25,755 nt of DNA. It comes from Apostichopus californicus. Lineage: Eukaryota > Echinodermata > Holothuroidea > Aspidochirotida > Stichopodidae. The notes under the pieces were generated by a model that was not told where the DNA came from, made no database searches, and saw only the letters and a list, made by a program, of their open reading frames with translations. Location of the stretch: NCBI GenBank assembly GCA_020650975.1, contig JAIPMN010002223.1, positions 9,481-35,235 on the forward strand, written 5' to 3'. This document shows positions 1-7,799 of this stretch, one piece after another. Each line of letters starts with the position of its first letter. The stretch's first letter is position 1. The position numbers and the translations under genes were made by a program.

Positions 1-92
<92 letters not shown>
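1..92. repeat. Poly-C run at the window edge
   Basis: There are 92 uninterrupted C. Read outward on the minus strand this is poly-G. It is far longer than the 11-14 base G/C runs inside the window, so a sequencing or assembly artefact at a contig end is more likely than genuine sequence. Confidence 0.95.
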
Positions 93-94
<2 letters not shown>

Positions 95-142
95 TGCCCT
101 TTTTGGTTTTCGATGATAATCATACCCTTTGCATTCATGATG

Positions 143-190
143 GCGTATGTATGTATGTAAGTGTGTGTGTGGGTGAGTGTGTTTGTGATG
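143..190 (+). repeat. (TATG)n/(TG)n microsatellite
   Basis: Imperfect tandem TATG followed by GTGTGTGT-type repeats. It abuts the ~145-bp tandem array that starts at about 195. An open frame across it is short and low-complexity, so no gene is proposed. Confidence 0.8.
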
Positions 191-194
191 CCCA

Positions 195-640
195 GCTTGT
201 AAACATGATATCTCAAGAAGGAAAGCTTGGGCAGACCTCATATTTTGTGTGTAGAAGAACCACATTGATTTATAGAAGCCTGTAGCTTTTGATGCAGGCC
301 AAAGGTCATTTGGGGTCACCAGGGGTCAAAGTGTGAAACCTTTTAAACACGATATCTCAAGAAGGGAAGCTTGGGCCAACCTCATATTTAGTGTGTAGAA
401 GTACCACATTGATTTATAGAAGCCTTTAGTGTTTGGTGGAGGACAAAGGTCATTTGGAGTCAGCAGAGGTCAAATTGTGAAAACATCGTAAACATGATAT
501 CTCAATATAGGAAGCTTGGGCAGATCTCATACTTGGTATGAAGGTATATGACATTGAGTAAAAAAGAAGCCTATTGATTTTGGTGGAGGTCAAAGGTCAT
601 TTGGGGAAAACAGGTCAAATCGTGAAAGCCATGTAAACAT
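195..640 (+). repeat. Tandem repeat, ~145-bp unit, three copies plus a partial fourth
   Basis: The word TAAACATGATATCTCA or a close variant recurs with its AAAC at 201, 345 and 490, and a last partial copy at 635, giving a period of 144-145. Each unit continues with AGCTTGGG, a CTCATA block, AGAAGCC and then a dense group of AGGTCA-like half-sites. In unit 1 these are at 296-301, 303-308, 313-318 and 323-328, so the spacers are 1, 4 and 4 bases. Unit 2 keeps the register at 440, 447, 457 and 467. Unit 3 has a perfect AGGTCAAAGGTCA at 587-599 and another AGGTCA at 612. A diverged pair of units of the same family lies at 18,597-18,790. Whether nuclear receptors bind here is inference only. Confidence 0.85.
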
Positions 641-1130
641 GTACACCCTCACTATACATTACGGCAGATTCATGAAGAAAACTGCTCATGTTTCATCATC
701 GAAACCACAATGTATTTTTGCATTCTGGTTTTACTTCTGCTGATGTTAGATGGCATTTGACAACCGTTTTCTTCTTTATTGTAAGAGTTGAAGATGCCTT
801 TCTGGTGCGTGGTGATGCTTGTTTCGTGAAACTTTTTTCCCATCTCAAGTGATTTTCATGTAGGTCAAAGGTCTTATTAAGGGACATACACTACCAAACA
901 ATAATGTCTGGTCAAGTTGACCTTGTGTTATTCAGTTAAGAAGCATTACTTCTTATTTCAATGATAAACAGGCACAATTCGATCTCAACCTCTCCTCTTC
1001 CTTTCTCCATGAAAACCAAGAACAGACACCCAAATCCATAAACCTGTCGTGTAGGATACAATTTGAACCATGTAAAATAGCTATCATATTGAATGGTGAT
1101 TACTTTTAAAACGGCTAGCGCTCGACCCGT
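641..1130. other. No gene seen; one near-DR1 motif
   Basis: I find no coding potential or clear mobile element. The word AGGTCAAAGGTCT at 862-874 is one base from a perfect DR1 nuclear-receptor element and may be a leftover of the preceding repeat family. Confidence 0.5.
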
Positions 1131-1160
1131 AAAAATTATCTTTGCGCTATGCGTTGAACC

Positions 1161-1184
1161 ATGGAGCTCTGTTTATAGCTCCAT
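1161..1184. repeat. Perfect 8-bp hairpin ATGGAGCT/AGCTCCAT
   Basis: Arms at 1161-1168 and 1177-1184 are perfectly complementary around an 8-base loop. Direct repeats of GTTGAAC lie on both sides (1153-1159 and 1186-1192). The surrounding 1100-1345 segment is CpG-rich compared with its neighbours. No protein frame was recognised. Confidence 0.75.
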
Positions 1185-1247
1185 AGTTGAACAAAGATGT
1201 TTACTCTATTTACAGATCTCGTGAACAGAAATTTGTATAAATTGCTA

Positions 1248-1630
1248 AACAGAGCCGTATATCTACGGCACGGGGGTTGAACAGAGCCGTATAGCACTAG
1301 CGCCCTCATTTTGGAACTCTTCTGACGCGCGAATGATTCCAACAGGTTGCTAAGCTGTATAGCACTGTCAAGATTTTTTTTAAACTATTATATTAGCTTT
1401 ACTGTTTAGTAACATGACAACTCTATTAAAAGTTTAATAGCGTTCGTTCTGGAAAACAGTTTAAGGATTTGGAAATGAACAAAGGAACAATTCCGTTGAA
1501 TCCTCCAATCCAATCATGGTATGAGGATAAGCAAAAAGAAATTTAACTGAGATATCCCTCCCTCCTGCCAACACAAAATAATATATTTCTTAATAGAATG
1601 TCCCCTAGCTGTACAAAAACAGAGCCGTAA
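1248..1630 (+). repeat. Dispersed word AACAGAGCCGTA, three copies
   Basis: AACAGAGCCGTA occurs at 1248 and 1280, exactly 32 bases apart, and again at 1618. A related inverted form (GAGCTCTGTTTA) sits in the hairpin at 1161-1184. It looks like the debris of an old repeat. I cannot assign a family. Confidence 0.55.
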
Positions 1631-1910
1631 AATATGGATATTTTTGAAATCATTTCTCCTGTGATAGCCGGTAAGAGCAGGACATTTTAGTATGTTTTGA
1701 AGTTTTTAACGTCAAAGCTGTAGGCAGAGGTAACTCCCATAAAATTCATTTTGTTTTCCATTCACCAATACCTTTCGAAAAAACTTTCTTTAGTCATGGC
1801 TGCACTGCAGTGCTGTCGAATGGGTTCCCTTTGCCTACCTCAGTATTTGAGATGCTGGAGTATACACTCTCGTTCCTCTGAACACTCATCGAAAAGAGAA
1901 GGCTTGAAAT
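1631..1910. other. No recognisable feature
   Basis: AT-rich sequence without a convincing reading frame, repeat or structural motif. Confidence 0.5.
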
Positions 1911-1913
1911 AAG

Positions 1914-2050
1914 CCGGTGTTTATCCGAGATATAACACGGATAGGGTCTCAAAGAAGCCTACTGTAATGCTTCCTGATCAATGGGTCTCTAAACTAAACC
2001 AAACCAAACCAAACCAAGCCAAGCCAAGCTAAGCCAAACCAAACCAAACC
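1914..2050 (+). mobile_element. 5'-truncated LINE/SINE 3' end with hairpin and pentamer tail
   Basis: A hairpin at 1914-1940 pairs CCGGTGTT with AACACGG, and an inner TATC pairs with GATA around a 3-base CGA loop. About 60 bases of unique 3' sequence follow, then twelve 5-base units in perfect register at 1991-2050 (AAACT, AAACC, AAGCC variants). The unique part recurs inverted at 4057-4114 with roughly 85% identity by eye, which shows it is a dispersed family. A short-repeat tail after a 3' stem-loop fits the 3' terminus of a non-LTR retrotransposon that was truncated at its 5' end. The exact 5' boundary is unknown. Confidence 0.6.
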
Positions 2051-2055
2051 ATTGT

Positions 2056-2323
2056 TTGGTGGTGACTTGATTCAGGTTTTCAAGATTGTGTATGGTTTTG
2101 ACAATGTATCCTTCACTGACGTTTTCATATTTGCTAATAGTAGTTGTACCAGAGGTCATTGTCTTAAACTCCAAAAATCACAAAGTAGGATTAATTTTCG
2201 GCGTAATTTTTTTCTAATAGAGTTGTGAATGAGTGGAACGGTTTGCCTGAGAAAATTGTACAGTTTGCAAGAAGTGTGAATGGGATGAAGAATGCTTTGG
2301 ACAAGCATTGTAATCGGGTCTGA
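2056..2323 (+). pseudogene. Non-LTR retrotransposon ORF2 C-terminal relic, frameshifted
   Basis: Translating from 2061 gives a continuous frame beginning GDLIQVFKIVYGFDNV and reaching TRGHCLKLQKS, then RINFRRNF. At the T-run 2207-2213 the frame shifts by one base and resumes as FFSNRVVNEWNGLPEK, then SVNGMKNALDKH, and stops at TGA 2321-2323. The order RGDLIQVFK, TRGH.LKL, RR.FFS.RVVN.WN.LP, SVN..KN.LDKH is what I know from the extreme C-terminus, beyond the reverse-transcriptase domain, of CR1/L2/Jockey-type LINE ORF2 proteins. The catalytic polymerase and endonuclease regions are absent, so this is a dead 5'-truncated copy of about 88 codons. It starts almost directly after the pentamer tail of the preceding element, in the same orientation. 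Confidence 0.85.
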
Positions 2324-2449
2324 GTGTTTGTGTCTTCTGTTGTTTCTCTCTCTCCTATAGGGTCCTTGATAGGGACTTGAGTGTCCCTCCTGGTCCCTTT
2401 TCCCCCCTACTAAACTAAACTAAACTAAACTAACCAAACCAACCTAACC
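2324..2449 (+). mobile_element. LINE 3' UTR with stem-loop and (TAAAC)n tail
   Basis: This continues directly from the ORF2 stop. A perfect stem AGGGAC (2371-2376) / GTCCCT (2383-2388) encloses a 6-base loop. The segment ends in TAAAC-type pentamers at 2411-2449 (TAAAC four times, then TAACC, AAACC and AACCT variants). In many LINEs the 3' UTR structure plus short-repeat tail is what the reverse transcriptase recognises to prime insertion; that role here is inference. Confidence 0.75.
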
Positions 2450-2926
2450 TCAGACACAGACGAGAGAATACGACATAGAAAGTTCTCAGAGGACAGTGTG
2501 CGGACCGGGAGGGTCAAATGTATCAACTTACTGTAACTCTTTGTATTGACGAGATTATACTGCTAAACGCCAATTTCAGCATACCCCAATTAATCAGAAC
2601 CCCAATCTTCCCTAGTGAATTGCCCCCCCCCCCCTCACACCCAATATAAACAAGAAACGGGGCAGTATTTTCGATTTGCTATAAATTCAGGTTCTGTTTT
2701 ACGCATGTATTTCAACGTTGAATTGCATGAAAAGAGGCCGGTGGATTTAAGAACAAAATTATATAAGACGATGCTGCTGTTTAGACCACTTCCGGCATAA
2801 AAGAGCAGTGACGACAGGTGTTTAGTGATTGATAGAAAAAGGGTCTGTGAGAGTTTGATTATTATGTGACCTTTCTGGGTGGGGCAAAACGGCGGGGGGG
2901 GGGGATAGCATATTTAAGGGCAAAAG
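2450..2926. other. No gene; C12 and G11 homopolymers
   Basis: A C run lies at 2623-2634 and a G run at 2894-2904. The short reading frames here are interrupted and low-complexity. Nothing else is recognisable. Confidence 0.5.
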
Positions 2927-3439
2927 CAGAGGCGTAGGCTGGTCTGAGTCTGGGGGGGGGGGGTGCGATTTTTTTTCAGAAAAGTGGAATTCAATTTCGG
3001 TGAGCGAGCGCACGCGTAAGGTGTACGATTGGGAGGCGGTATAGGGGTGTGGTGTGGGAGTCTTGAAATAGCAAGATGAATACCAAAATCCAACTATCAC
3101 ATTGGCCTAACGGCTTAATCAGAGATGATTACTCCAGTTTCTTTGGGTGGAGCGAAGGTCATGTGTCCATGACACGATCAAGATGAATCTTGTATGTGCA
3201 GTGGATATAGCCAATCTATAAAGAGGACAGCCTTTCCTGTCCCACGATGATACGAAGGTATATGAATGGAGGCATCTCAAAGTGCTTCCATTTCGTTCGC
3301 ACTTACGAGGTGTCACTGGGATGGTGCATCGCATTACTGCATTCTATTTACTGACAAGAAAAGTAGTCGTACAAATAATTCGTGCGGAACTTAGGCTGCT
3401 GTGGGTGGGTGCGTACGCAACCCCCAGACTATGCCCCTG
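2927..3439. mobile_element. Possible hAT-like non-autonomous element (weak)
   Basis: CAGAGGCGTAGGCTGG at 2927-2942 matches the reverse complement of 3424-3439 (CAGGGGCATAGTCTGG) at 13 of 16 positions. Such ends resemble the CAGNGGCGTAG termini seen in hAT-type MITEs, including the better-supported element at 3593-3928. Against it, the flanking 8 bases (GGCAAAAG and AAAATTTC) are not a target-site duplication, so the two ends could belong to different elements. A G12 run (2952-2963) sits inside. Confidence 0.3.
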
Positions 3440-3584
3440 AAAATTTCATTTCATCTTATGCATTTGTAGGCTATTAATAGCGTCAGCACAAACTGCACTA
3501 TATAATATCATGGCAAATACACTCCGTCGAATGTGACCATACGGTATGCATAACCATGACGTTACACAACTTACCGTCCAAACA

Positions 3585-3592
3585 CTCCTGTT
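3585..3592. repeat. Left target-site duplication CTCCTGTT
   Basis: Identical to 3929-3936 and directly adjoining the terminal inverted repeat at 3593. Confidence 0.85.
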
Positions 3593-3928
3593 CAAGGGCG
3601 TAGGAACCGGTGGGGCTGGGGGGGGCGCCAGCCCCCCCAGTGAAAAATATGGTGGGGCGGAAGTATCATTCCGCCCCCCCGCTCCGCGAGTCAGAAAACC
3701 CCTTTTTCATTTCCAAATGAGAAAAAAATCTCATTTGGAGCACCAAATTGCATCTAAGGCCAGGTGAAAATGCAAAATTATTTACAAAATGGAGTGGGTG
3801 TTGAAGTGTGCACCAAATTGCATCTGAGGCCACCTGGAAATGCAAAAAAATTCCAAAAAAAGACCCCTCCCCCAGGCCGGCCATCAGTCTTCAGCCCCCC
3901 CACTCAAAAGTACTTTCCTACGCCACTG
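3593..3928. mobile_element. hAT-type MITE, 336 bp, with TIRs and 8-bp TSD
   Basis: The left end CAAGGGCGTAGGAA (3593-3606) and the right end, which reads CAGTGGCGTAGGAA on the minus strand (3915-3928), match at 12 of 14 positions. The element is flanked by identical CTCCTGTT at 3585-3592 and 3929-3936. An 8-bp duplication with CAGNGGCG-type ends is characteristic of the hAT superfamily. There is no transposase frame, so it is non-autonomous. Inside are three successive hairpins: one around 3616-3640, a 9-bp stem at 3654-3677, and a 10-bp stem at 3712-3739. A direct repeat built on GCACCAAATTGCATCT, at about 3740 and 3811, has a ~71-base period. Small reading frames crossing this segment come from its low complexity. 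Confidence 0.85.
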
Positions 3929-3936
3929 CTCCTGTT
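3929..3936. repeat. Right target-site duplication CTCCTGTT
   Basis: Identical to 3585-3592 and directly adjoining the right terminal inverted repeat. Confidence 0.85.
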
Positions 3937-4026
3937 GTTGTTTTTGCATTTATTTTGGTTTTCATTATAAGTGCCGAAGTGAGATTACGGTCAACGGCAA
4001 GCGATACGCTCCGTTACGATTTCCCG

Positions 4027-4114
4027 TTTTAGTTCAGTTAAGTTTAGTGTAGTTTAGAGACCCAAGGATCAGGTGCCTTACAGTAGCTTATTTAAGACCC
4101 TATCCGTGTTAGAT
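4027..4114 (-). mobile_element. Second copy of the LINE/SINE 3' end, inverted
   Basis: On the minus strand this reads AACACGGATAGGGTCT, ACTGTAAGG, CTGATCC and GGGTCTCTAAAC, matching 1931-1995 with about eight differences and one indel. It continues into six degenerate pentamers (TAAAC, TACAC, TAAAC, TTAAC, TGAAC, TAAAA). It lacks the hairpin that precedes the 1914 copy, as expected for a shorter 5' truncation. The two copies form an inverted pair about 2.0 kb apart. Confidence 0.7.
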
Positions 4115-4435
4115 CGCTAGTCTGTATAGTATTCGCATGACATTTTAACAATTGATCACCGCTGTCCGAGTTTACCATGCATAATTTTGCCATATATGAT
4201 TAATAACGATGACGTTGCTTTGTTGAAATGAAATATACACATCTCAAACACATCATTATATGCTATCTAACATATATAAATGGAAACAATGAGTACAGAT
4301 CATAATGAAGTAAACCAAGTCGCGGCTGAGAATATGAACAAATGTCTTCGTGCAGGCCCTGTCATATAATTTTGCAAACTCAACTAAACGACATTTTACG
4401 GTACCTGATGTTTCGTGAAAACGTCTATATGGGTT
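4115..4435. other. No recognisable feature
   Basis: AT-rich, with no convincing frame or repeat. Small frames here run into the following gap and are not credible. Confidence 0.5.
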
Positions 4436-4479
4436 GGGGGGGGGGGGGGGNNNCCCCCCCCCCCCCCCCCCCCCCCCCC
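4436..4479. other. Assembly gap: G15-NNN-C26
   Basis: G runs from 4436 to 4450, three N occupy 4451-4453, and C runs from 4454 to 4479. Both contig ends therefore read outward into poly-G. The true distance across the gap is unknown, so linkage of the two sides depends on scaffolding. Confidence 0.95.
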
Positions 4480-5153
4480 TCATCATCAGTTCAAACTAAC
4501 ATGGTACACAGAAAGACTAAAATGTTATATGGCTTTTTCTTTCATATTCAGGTTGTTGATAAAGGCGAGGAAATTTTATAACAAGTGGTATGGTAGTTGC
4601 TCTAATAGCTAGGTCAGTTGTTGATCCCCTATCACACCCGACCCGTCATATATACATACACCTGCACGTTCATCAGAGGACTCTTTATCACCAAACTAGA
4701 CGATACTCTTTAACGAGACCAGACGCCGACATATCAAGCAATTTACATTTTATTCTTGAATTGCTGACATCACTGACTATTTAGTTGACATCCAGTGGTA
4801 CTTTCTATGGGGTAATTAAAACGTTGCCATTTTGGGCAAGCTATTCCGTTCAAAACATCCCTCTTCAAGTTCTGCTTGTAACGTCCAGTATTCCTCCCAT
4901 GAGAATAGGAAAAGTATGACATCTTATATGATGTCGAACTCTCAATATATAACTTTTAGGAATAGAAGTCTGCAAGCCTTCGGTATTTTTACTTTGTTTA
5001 CGATATCTATCCAGTCTTCTTTTCGGTACGCCTGATATCTTAGACGTAAACAGATGTGCTATCACTGTAATTTTAACCACAGCTTTAAATTTGAAGAGGC
5101 TCAGTGACCAATTCATGTCAAAACACAAATAGCGATTGTTATTTCTGATTCAA
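4480..5153. other. Gene-poor stretch upstream of the candidate promoter
   Basis: I find no coding frame longer than about 90 codons and no known domain. A TATATAA word lies at 4946-4952 but nothing else marks a core promoter there. Confidence 0.45.
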
Positions 5154-5161
5154 TGACGTCA
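5154..5161. promoter_or_regulatory. Perfect CRE palindrome TGACGTCA
   Basis: TGACGTCA is the full cAMP-response element bound by CREB/ATF bZIP factors. It lies 65 bases upstream of a consensus splice donor (5227), a position that would suit a promoter. Only the motif is seen; binding and promoter activity are inferred. Confidence 0.45.
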
Positions 5162-5165
5162 TTTG

Positions 5166-5226
5166 TCACCCATGACCTCATCAAATATGTGCTGAGAATT
5201 CTTGTTACAGGGAAGGAAACTACTTG
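5166..5226 (+). other. Candidate untranslated first exon ending at a GTAAGT donor
   Basis: The sequence TACTTG|GTAAGTTG at 5221-5234 is a consensus 5' splice site. The CRE lies just upstream, and the sequence character changes from repeat-rich to intron-like afterwards. The only ATG-led frames in this short stretch stop within a few codons, so the exon would be untranslated. The transcription start is not visible and the left boundary given is nominal. An acceptor-like TTGTTACAG at 5202-5210 means the piece from 5211 to 5226 could instead be a very small internal exon. Confidence 0.25.
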
Positions 5227-5313
5227 GTAAGTTGCAACAAATTTCGTTCCATTTTCTGTGATCTGTGGCTTTCCTTTAGGCCAATTACTACAAATTTAAG
5301 GTATTTCAAGACG

Positions 5314-5332
5314 TTAAGATGTGAAATCTTAA
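5314..5332. repeat. Hairpin TTAAGAT/ATCTTAA
   Basis: A perfect 7-bp stem with a 5-base loop, about 90 bases after the candidate donor. Confidence 0.5.
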
Positions 5333-5357
5333 GGCTGTCAGCTCACAAATGTAGTAA

Positions 5358-5402
5358 GTGAGTCACATACGATCATAGTAAACGTTAATTCAAGTGAGTC
5401 AC
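5358..5402. promoter_or_regulatory. Two GTGAGTCAC (AP-1-like) sites, 36 bp apart
   Basis: GTGAGTCAC occurs at 5358-5366 and 5394-5402. The core TGAGTCA is the consensus site of AP-1 family bZIP factors. With the CRE at 5154 this makes three bZIP-type sites in 250 bases around the candidate exon. The same 9-mer recurs at 9866 and 15,109. Confidence 0.4.
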
Positions 5403-6198
5403 AATTCATAATATGTGTTGTACACAAGCAGGTGATTGAGTGTAGGCGTGTACTCTTTGAGTGGCAAATATTGATAGGATAGTGCATAGCTGTACACAAA
5501 ACATGTTATGTAGGCTACGTTCAATGAAAGGGCAAATACAGATACCAATAGTCATACTAATCTCATTGTATGCCTTCTCATTTGTAATTATTGTGAACTG
5601 TTACTCAACATTTGGTGATCTAATAGTGTAGAAAACTTCACGATTTTAAGGCCATTTCGGAGTGGATGATTAAGTTCATTCTTAACAGGGAAAAGGTAAG
5701 GATAAATATTATTTCCAGCCATTTAGTATATGCTTATGACATATGACTATGATTGAGTCCAGAAATCCATGCAACAACTTTTTATGTAGTCCTGCCTACT
5801 GTACTAGGCTATTGCAAGCCAATTTAAACATAGTTAAGTGTAAGCCTAATTTTATCTTGTGTAAGTGACAGTTCCTGTTAGGTTTATCATATTTCCTAGC
5901 CTGATCAATGTATCACAAGATAGCACTATAACTTAGAATTAAGCTATGTCCTGGTCTAACTGTTAGGCAAAATCTGTTTAGGCTAGTGTTGGCCTTAAAA
6001 TGTTCAATATTTACAATTTTTGGTGCTACCAATACCTAGCCTAGGCAAATGCACTAAAGTTTGATATAATATAGCTTGTGTGTTAGCACTGAAGTCATAA
6101 CAAACAGCTATGCTAGAAGCAAAGTATTGTTGTGTTTACAAGAATCCCATAAACCTGGCAGGGAATTGACAAACACTTGTCTTGCTAGCCTACATGTG
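5403..6198. other. Intron-like; rich in AGGCTA/TAGCCT words
   Basis: Words such as TAGGCTA, CTAGCC and CCTAGG recur many times between 5500 and 6250. No gene or mobile element is recognised. Confidence 0.45.
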
Positions 6199-6226
6199 TA
6201 ACATAGACCTAGTCTAGTCTATGTTA
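6199..6226. repeat. Perfect 10-bp stem hairpin TAACATAGAC/GTCTATGTTA
   Basis: Arms at 6199-6208 and 6217-6226 pair without mismatch around an 8-base loop. Two further G-T wobble pairs could extend it. It is too short for a microRNA precursor. Confidence 0.7.
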
Positions 6227-7364
6227 TGAAGGCCAGCTAGGCGAGTTAAAATATTGTGGTTAGTTGTTCAATAATTATCTTAGGTAATTAATGTTAATTC
6301 ATTTAAATATTTACAGACATTCTCAATTGTACAAGGCAAGTTGTATTTGTAACTTTTGAGGTTTTAAAATTTCAAAAATTTTGTCCAGAAACTAAGGCTA
6401 GTTGGTCAAGTTGTGAATATATTGAAATACAATGTACACTTATCTCTATTGCCACCATGTTGTTTACCCAGTTTTATGGTTTATGTAGGATAAACAGGAT
6501 AAGTTTTAATCAATCAATCCTTATTTTCTAATGGAAATGGGTACAACAGATTCTAGGACAGTCATCTAATTAGACTCAATGTTGTCAGTAGATTGTCAGA
6601 TATTAAATTACTTTAATTGCACTGTTTTTCCCCTTCATTTTCTTCGTTGTTTGTGGTTTCATATTGTATATGGAAAAGTTTCTGAACATTTCTCAGGTTA
6701 TTGGCAAGCAACTTTCCTTCCACAGTAAAAATATAACCTTTTTATAATCTTAGTGTAATCTCACTAAGAACTCGGTTCTCTCATAACCGCTGTTTTATGT
6801 ACATACCCATCATTGCCATTACATTTGGTGTACATTTGCAATAACCTTTGTGTATAGCTTTAGTCTTGCTGCCAGAGGTAACAAACTAATATTGCAATTT
6901 ATCTTACCAAGTAGTCTGGTTCTGAATGTTTACACAGGTGTTGGTTACTTTACCAGGAAATATAAGCATCGTAGAACTTTACAAAGGTTATATTTGTCAG
7001 TTTTCACTCACTATCCCTCAGATCTTTTTATTAAGTTGCATTGTAATCAGACCAACTTGGGATTATAGTCCACTGTATGTGGAATACATGCTAAAGGCAG
7101 ATTAATACATACAGTATATATTATCATAATAGATCTGCATTATCACTGATCATCACTTATAACTTGCAGAAATCTGCAACTTTGTTTATCTTAGTCTTGC
7201 CAAGTTCAGGGGAAGTGTGATTTTAACTGGTCTTGATTTTTGCATGTTAAGACAAAAACACTTTCTAGGGAATAAGGTATCATGTGCATGAAGTAGACAA
7301 TATACCAACAGAAATGAAGTGTTGGGCATCATAAACCCTTTCATGTTTTTTTGTATAATTAACA
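6227..7364. other. Nothing recognisable
   Basis: AT-rich intron-like sequence. The open frame at 6850-7068 is uninterrupted for 72 codons but has no recognisable domain. Confidence 0.45.
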
Positions 7365-7435
7365 AAAAAAAAAGTTAAATTTTTAAAAAAATTTTTAATT
7401 TTAATTTTTTAATTAAAAAAAAAAAAATTAAATGT
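7365..7435. repeat. A/T-only low-complexity tract
   Basis: About 70 bases made almost only of A and T runs, arranged as AAATTTTTAAAAAAATTTTTAA-type inverted blocks able to fold back on themselves. Confidence 0.8.
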
Positions 7436-7599
7436 TATTTTTTATAGAGCTATAGTCTCTTTTCACTGAGCTGATAACTGTTAGGCTTTGTATTTTTTTG
7501 AGATTCTTAGAAATGTCTTTTTGATAAAACAAAAACATAGTACCTTTAACTTTGCCACCATAACCACAGAAATATTTAATTACACTAGGTTTATGCCTT

Positions 7600-7794
7600 A
7601 TCAAGATCATAGTGTGGACGGTTGCATACTCAGGATCAGACCTGGCAATCATGATCTCTCTCTTTTTGGGGAGGATCCTGATCCTGCAAGGGCGATCAAG
7701 ACTAGTTTGGAAGCTCAGGGGATCAAGTTACCCAAGGTGATCAAGATTGTAGTGTGGAGGCTCGGGGGGGGGGGGGGATCAAGGCACCCGAGAA
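7600..7794 (+). repeat. Degenerate minisatellite built on GATCAAG
   Basis: GATCAAGACTAGTTTGGAAG (7694) and GATCAAGATTGTAGTGTGGA (7739) are 45 bases apart. Both are followed by GGCTC or AGCTC, a G run and GATCAAG..ACCC. A more diverged copy (ATCAAGATCATAGTGTGGA) starts at 7600. The last unit has a G14 expansion (7764-7777). A 106-codon frame crosses the array but its repeated, glycine-rich end argues against a real protein. Confidence 0.6.
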
Positions 7795-7799
7795 TTCTG

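Noticed and set aside
1991-2050. Telomere-like repeat
   Set aside because: The AAACC/AAGCC pentamers are not TTAGGG-type, are short and internal, and follow a LINE-like 3' end.
3546-4052. Several overlapping frames near 3.5-4.0 kb
   Set aside because: They are translations of the MITE's homopolymers and hairpins.
4256-4612. Frames crossing the N gap
   Set aside because: They include unknown residues and poly-Gly/poly-Pro from the G and C runs.
5688-5700. Micro-exon between AACAG and GGTAAG
   Set aside because: The word TTAACAGGGAAAAGGTAAGG resembles acceptor plus donor but would give an exon of about 7 bases with nothing else to support it.
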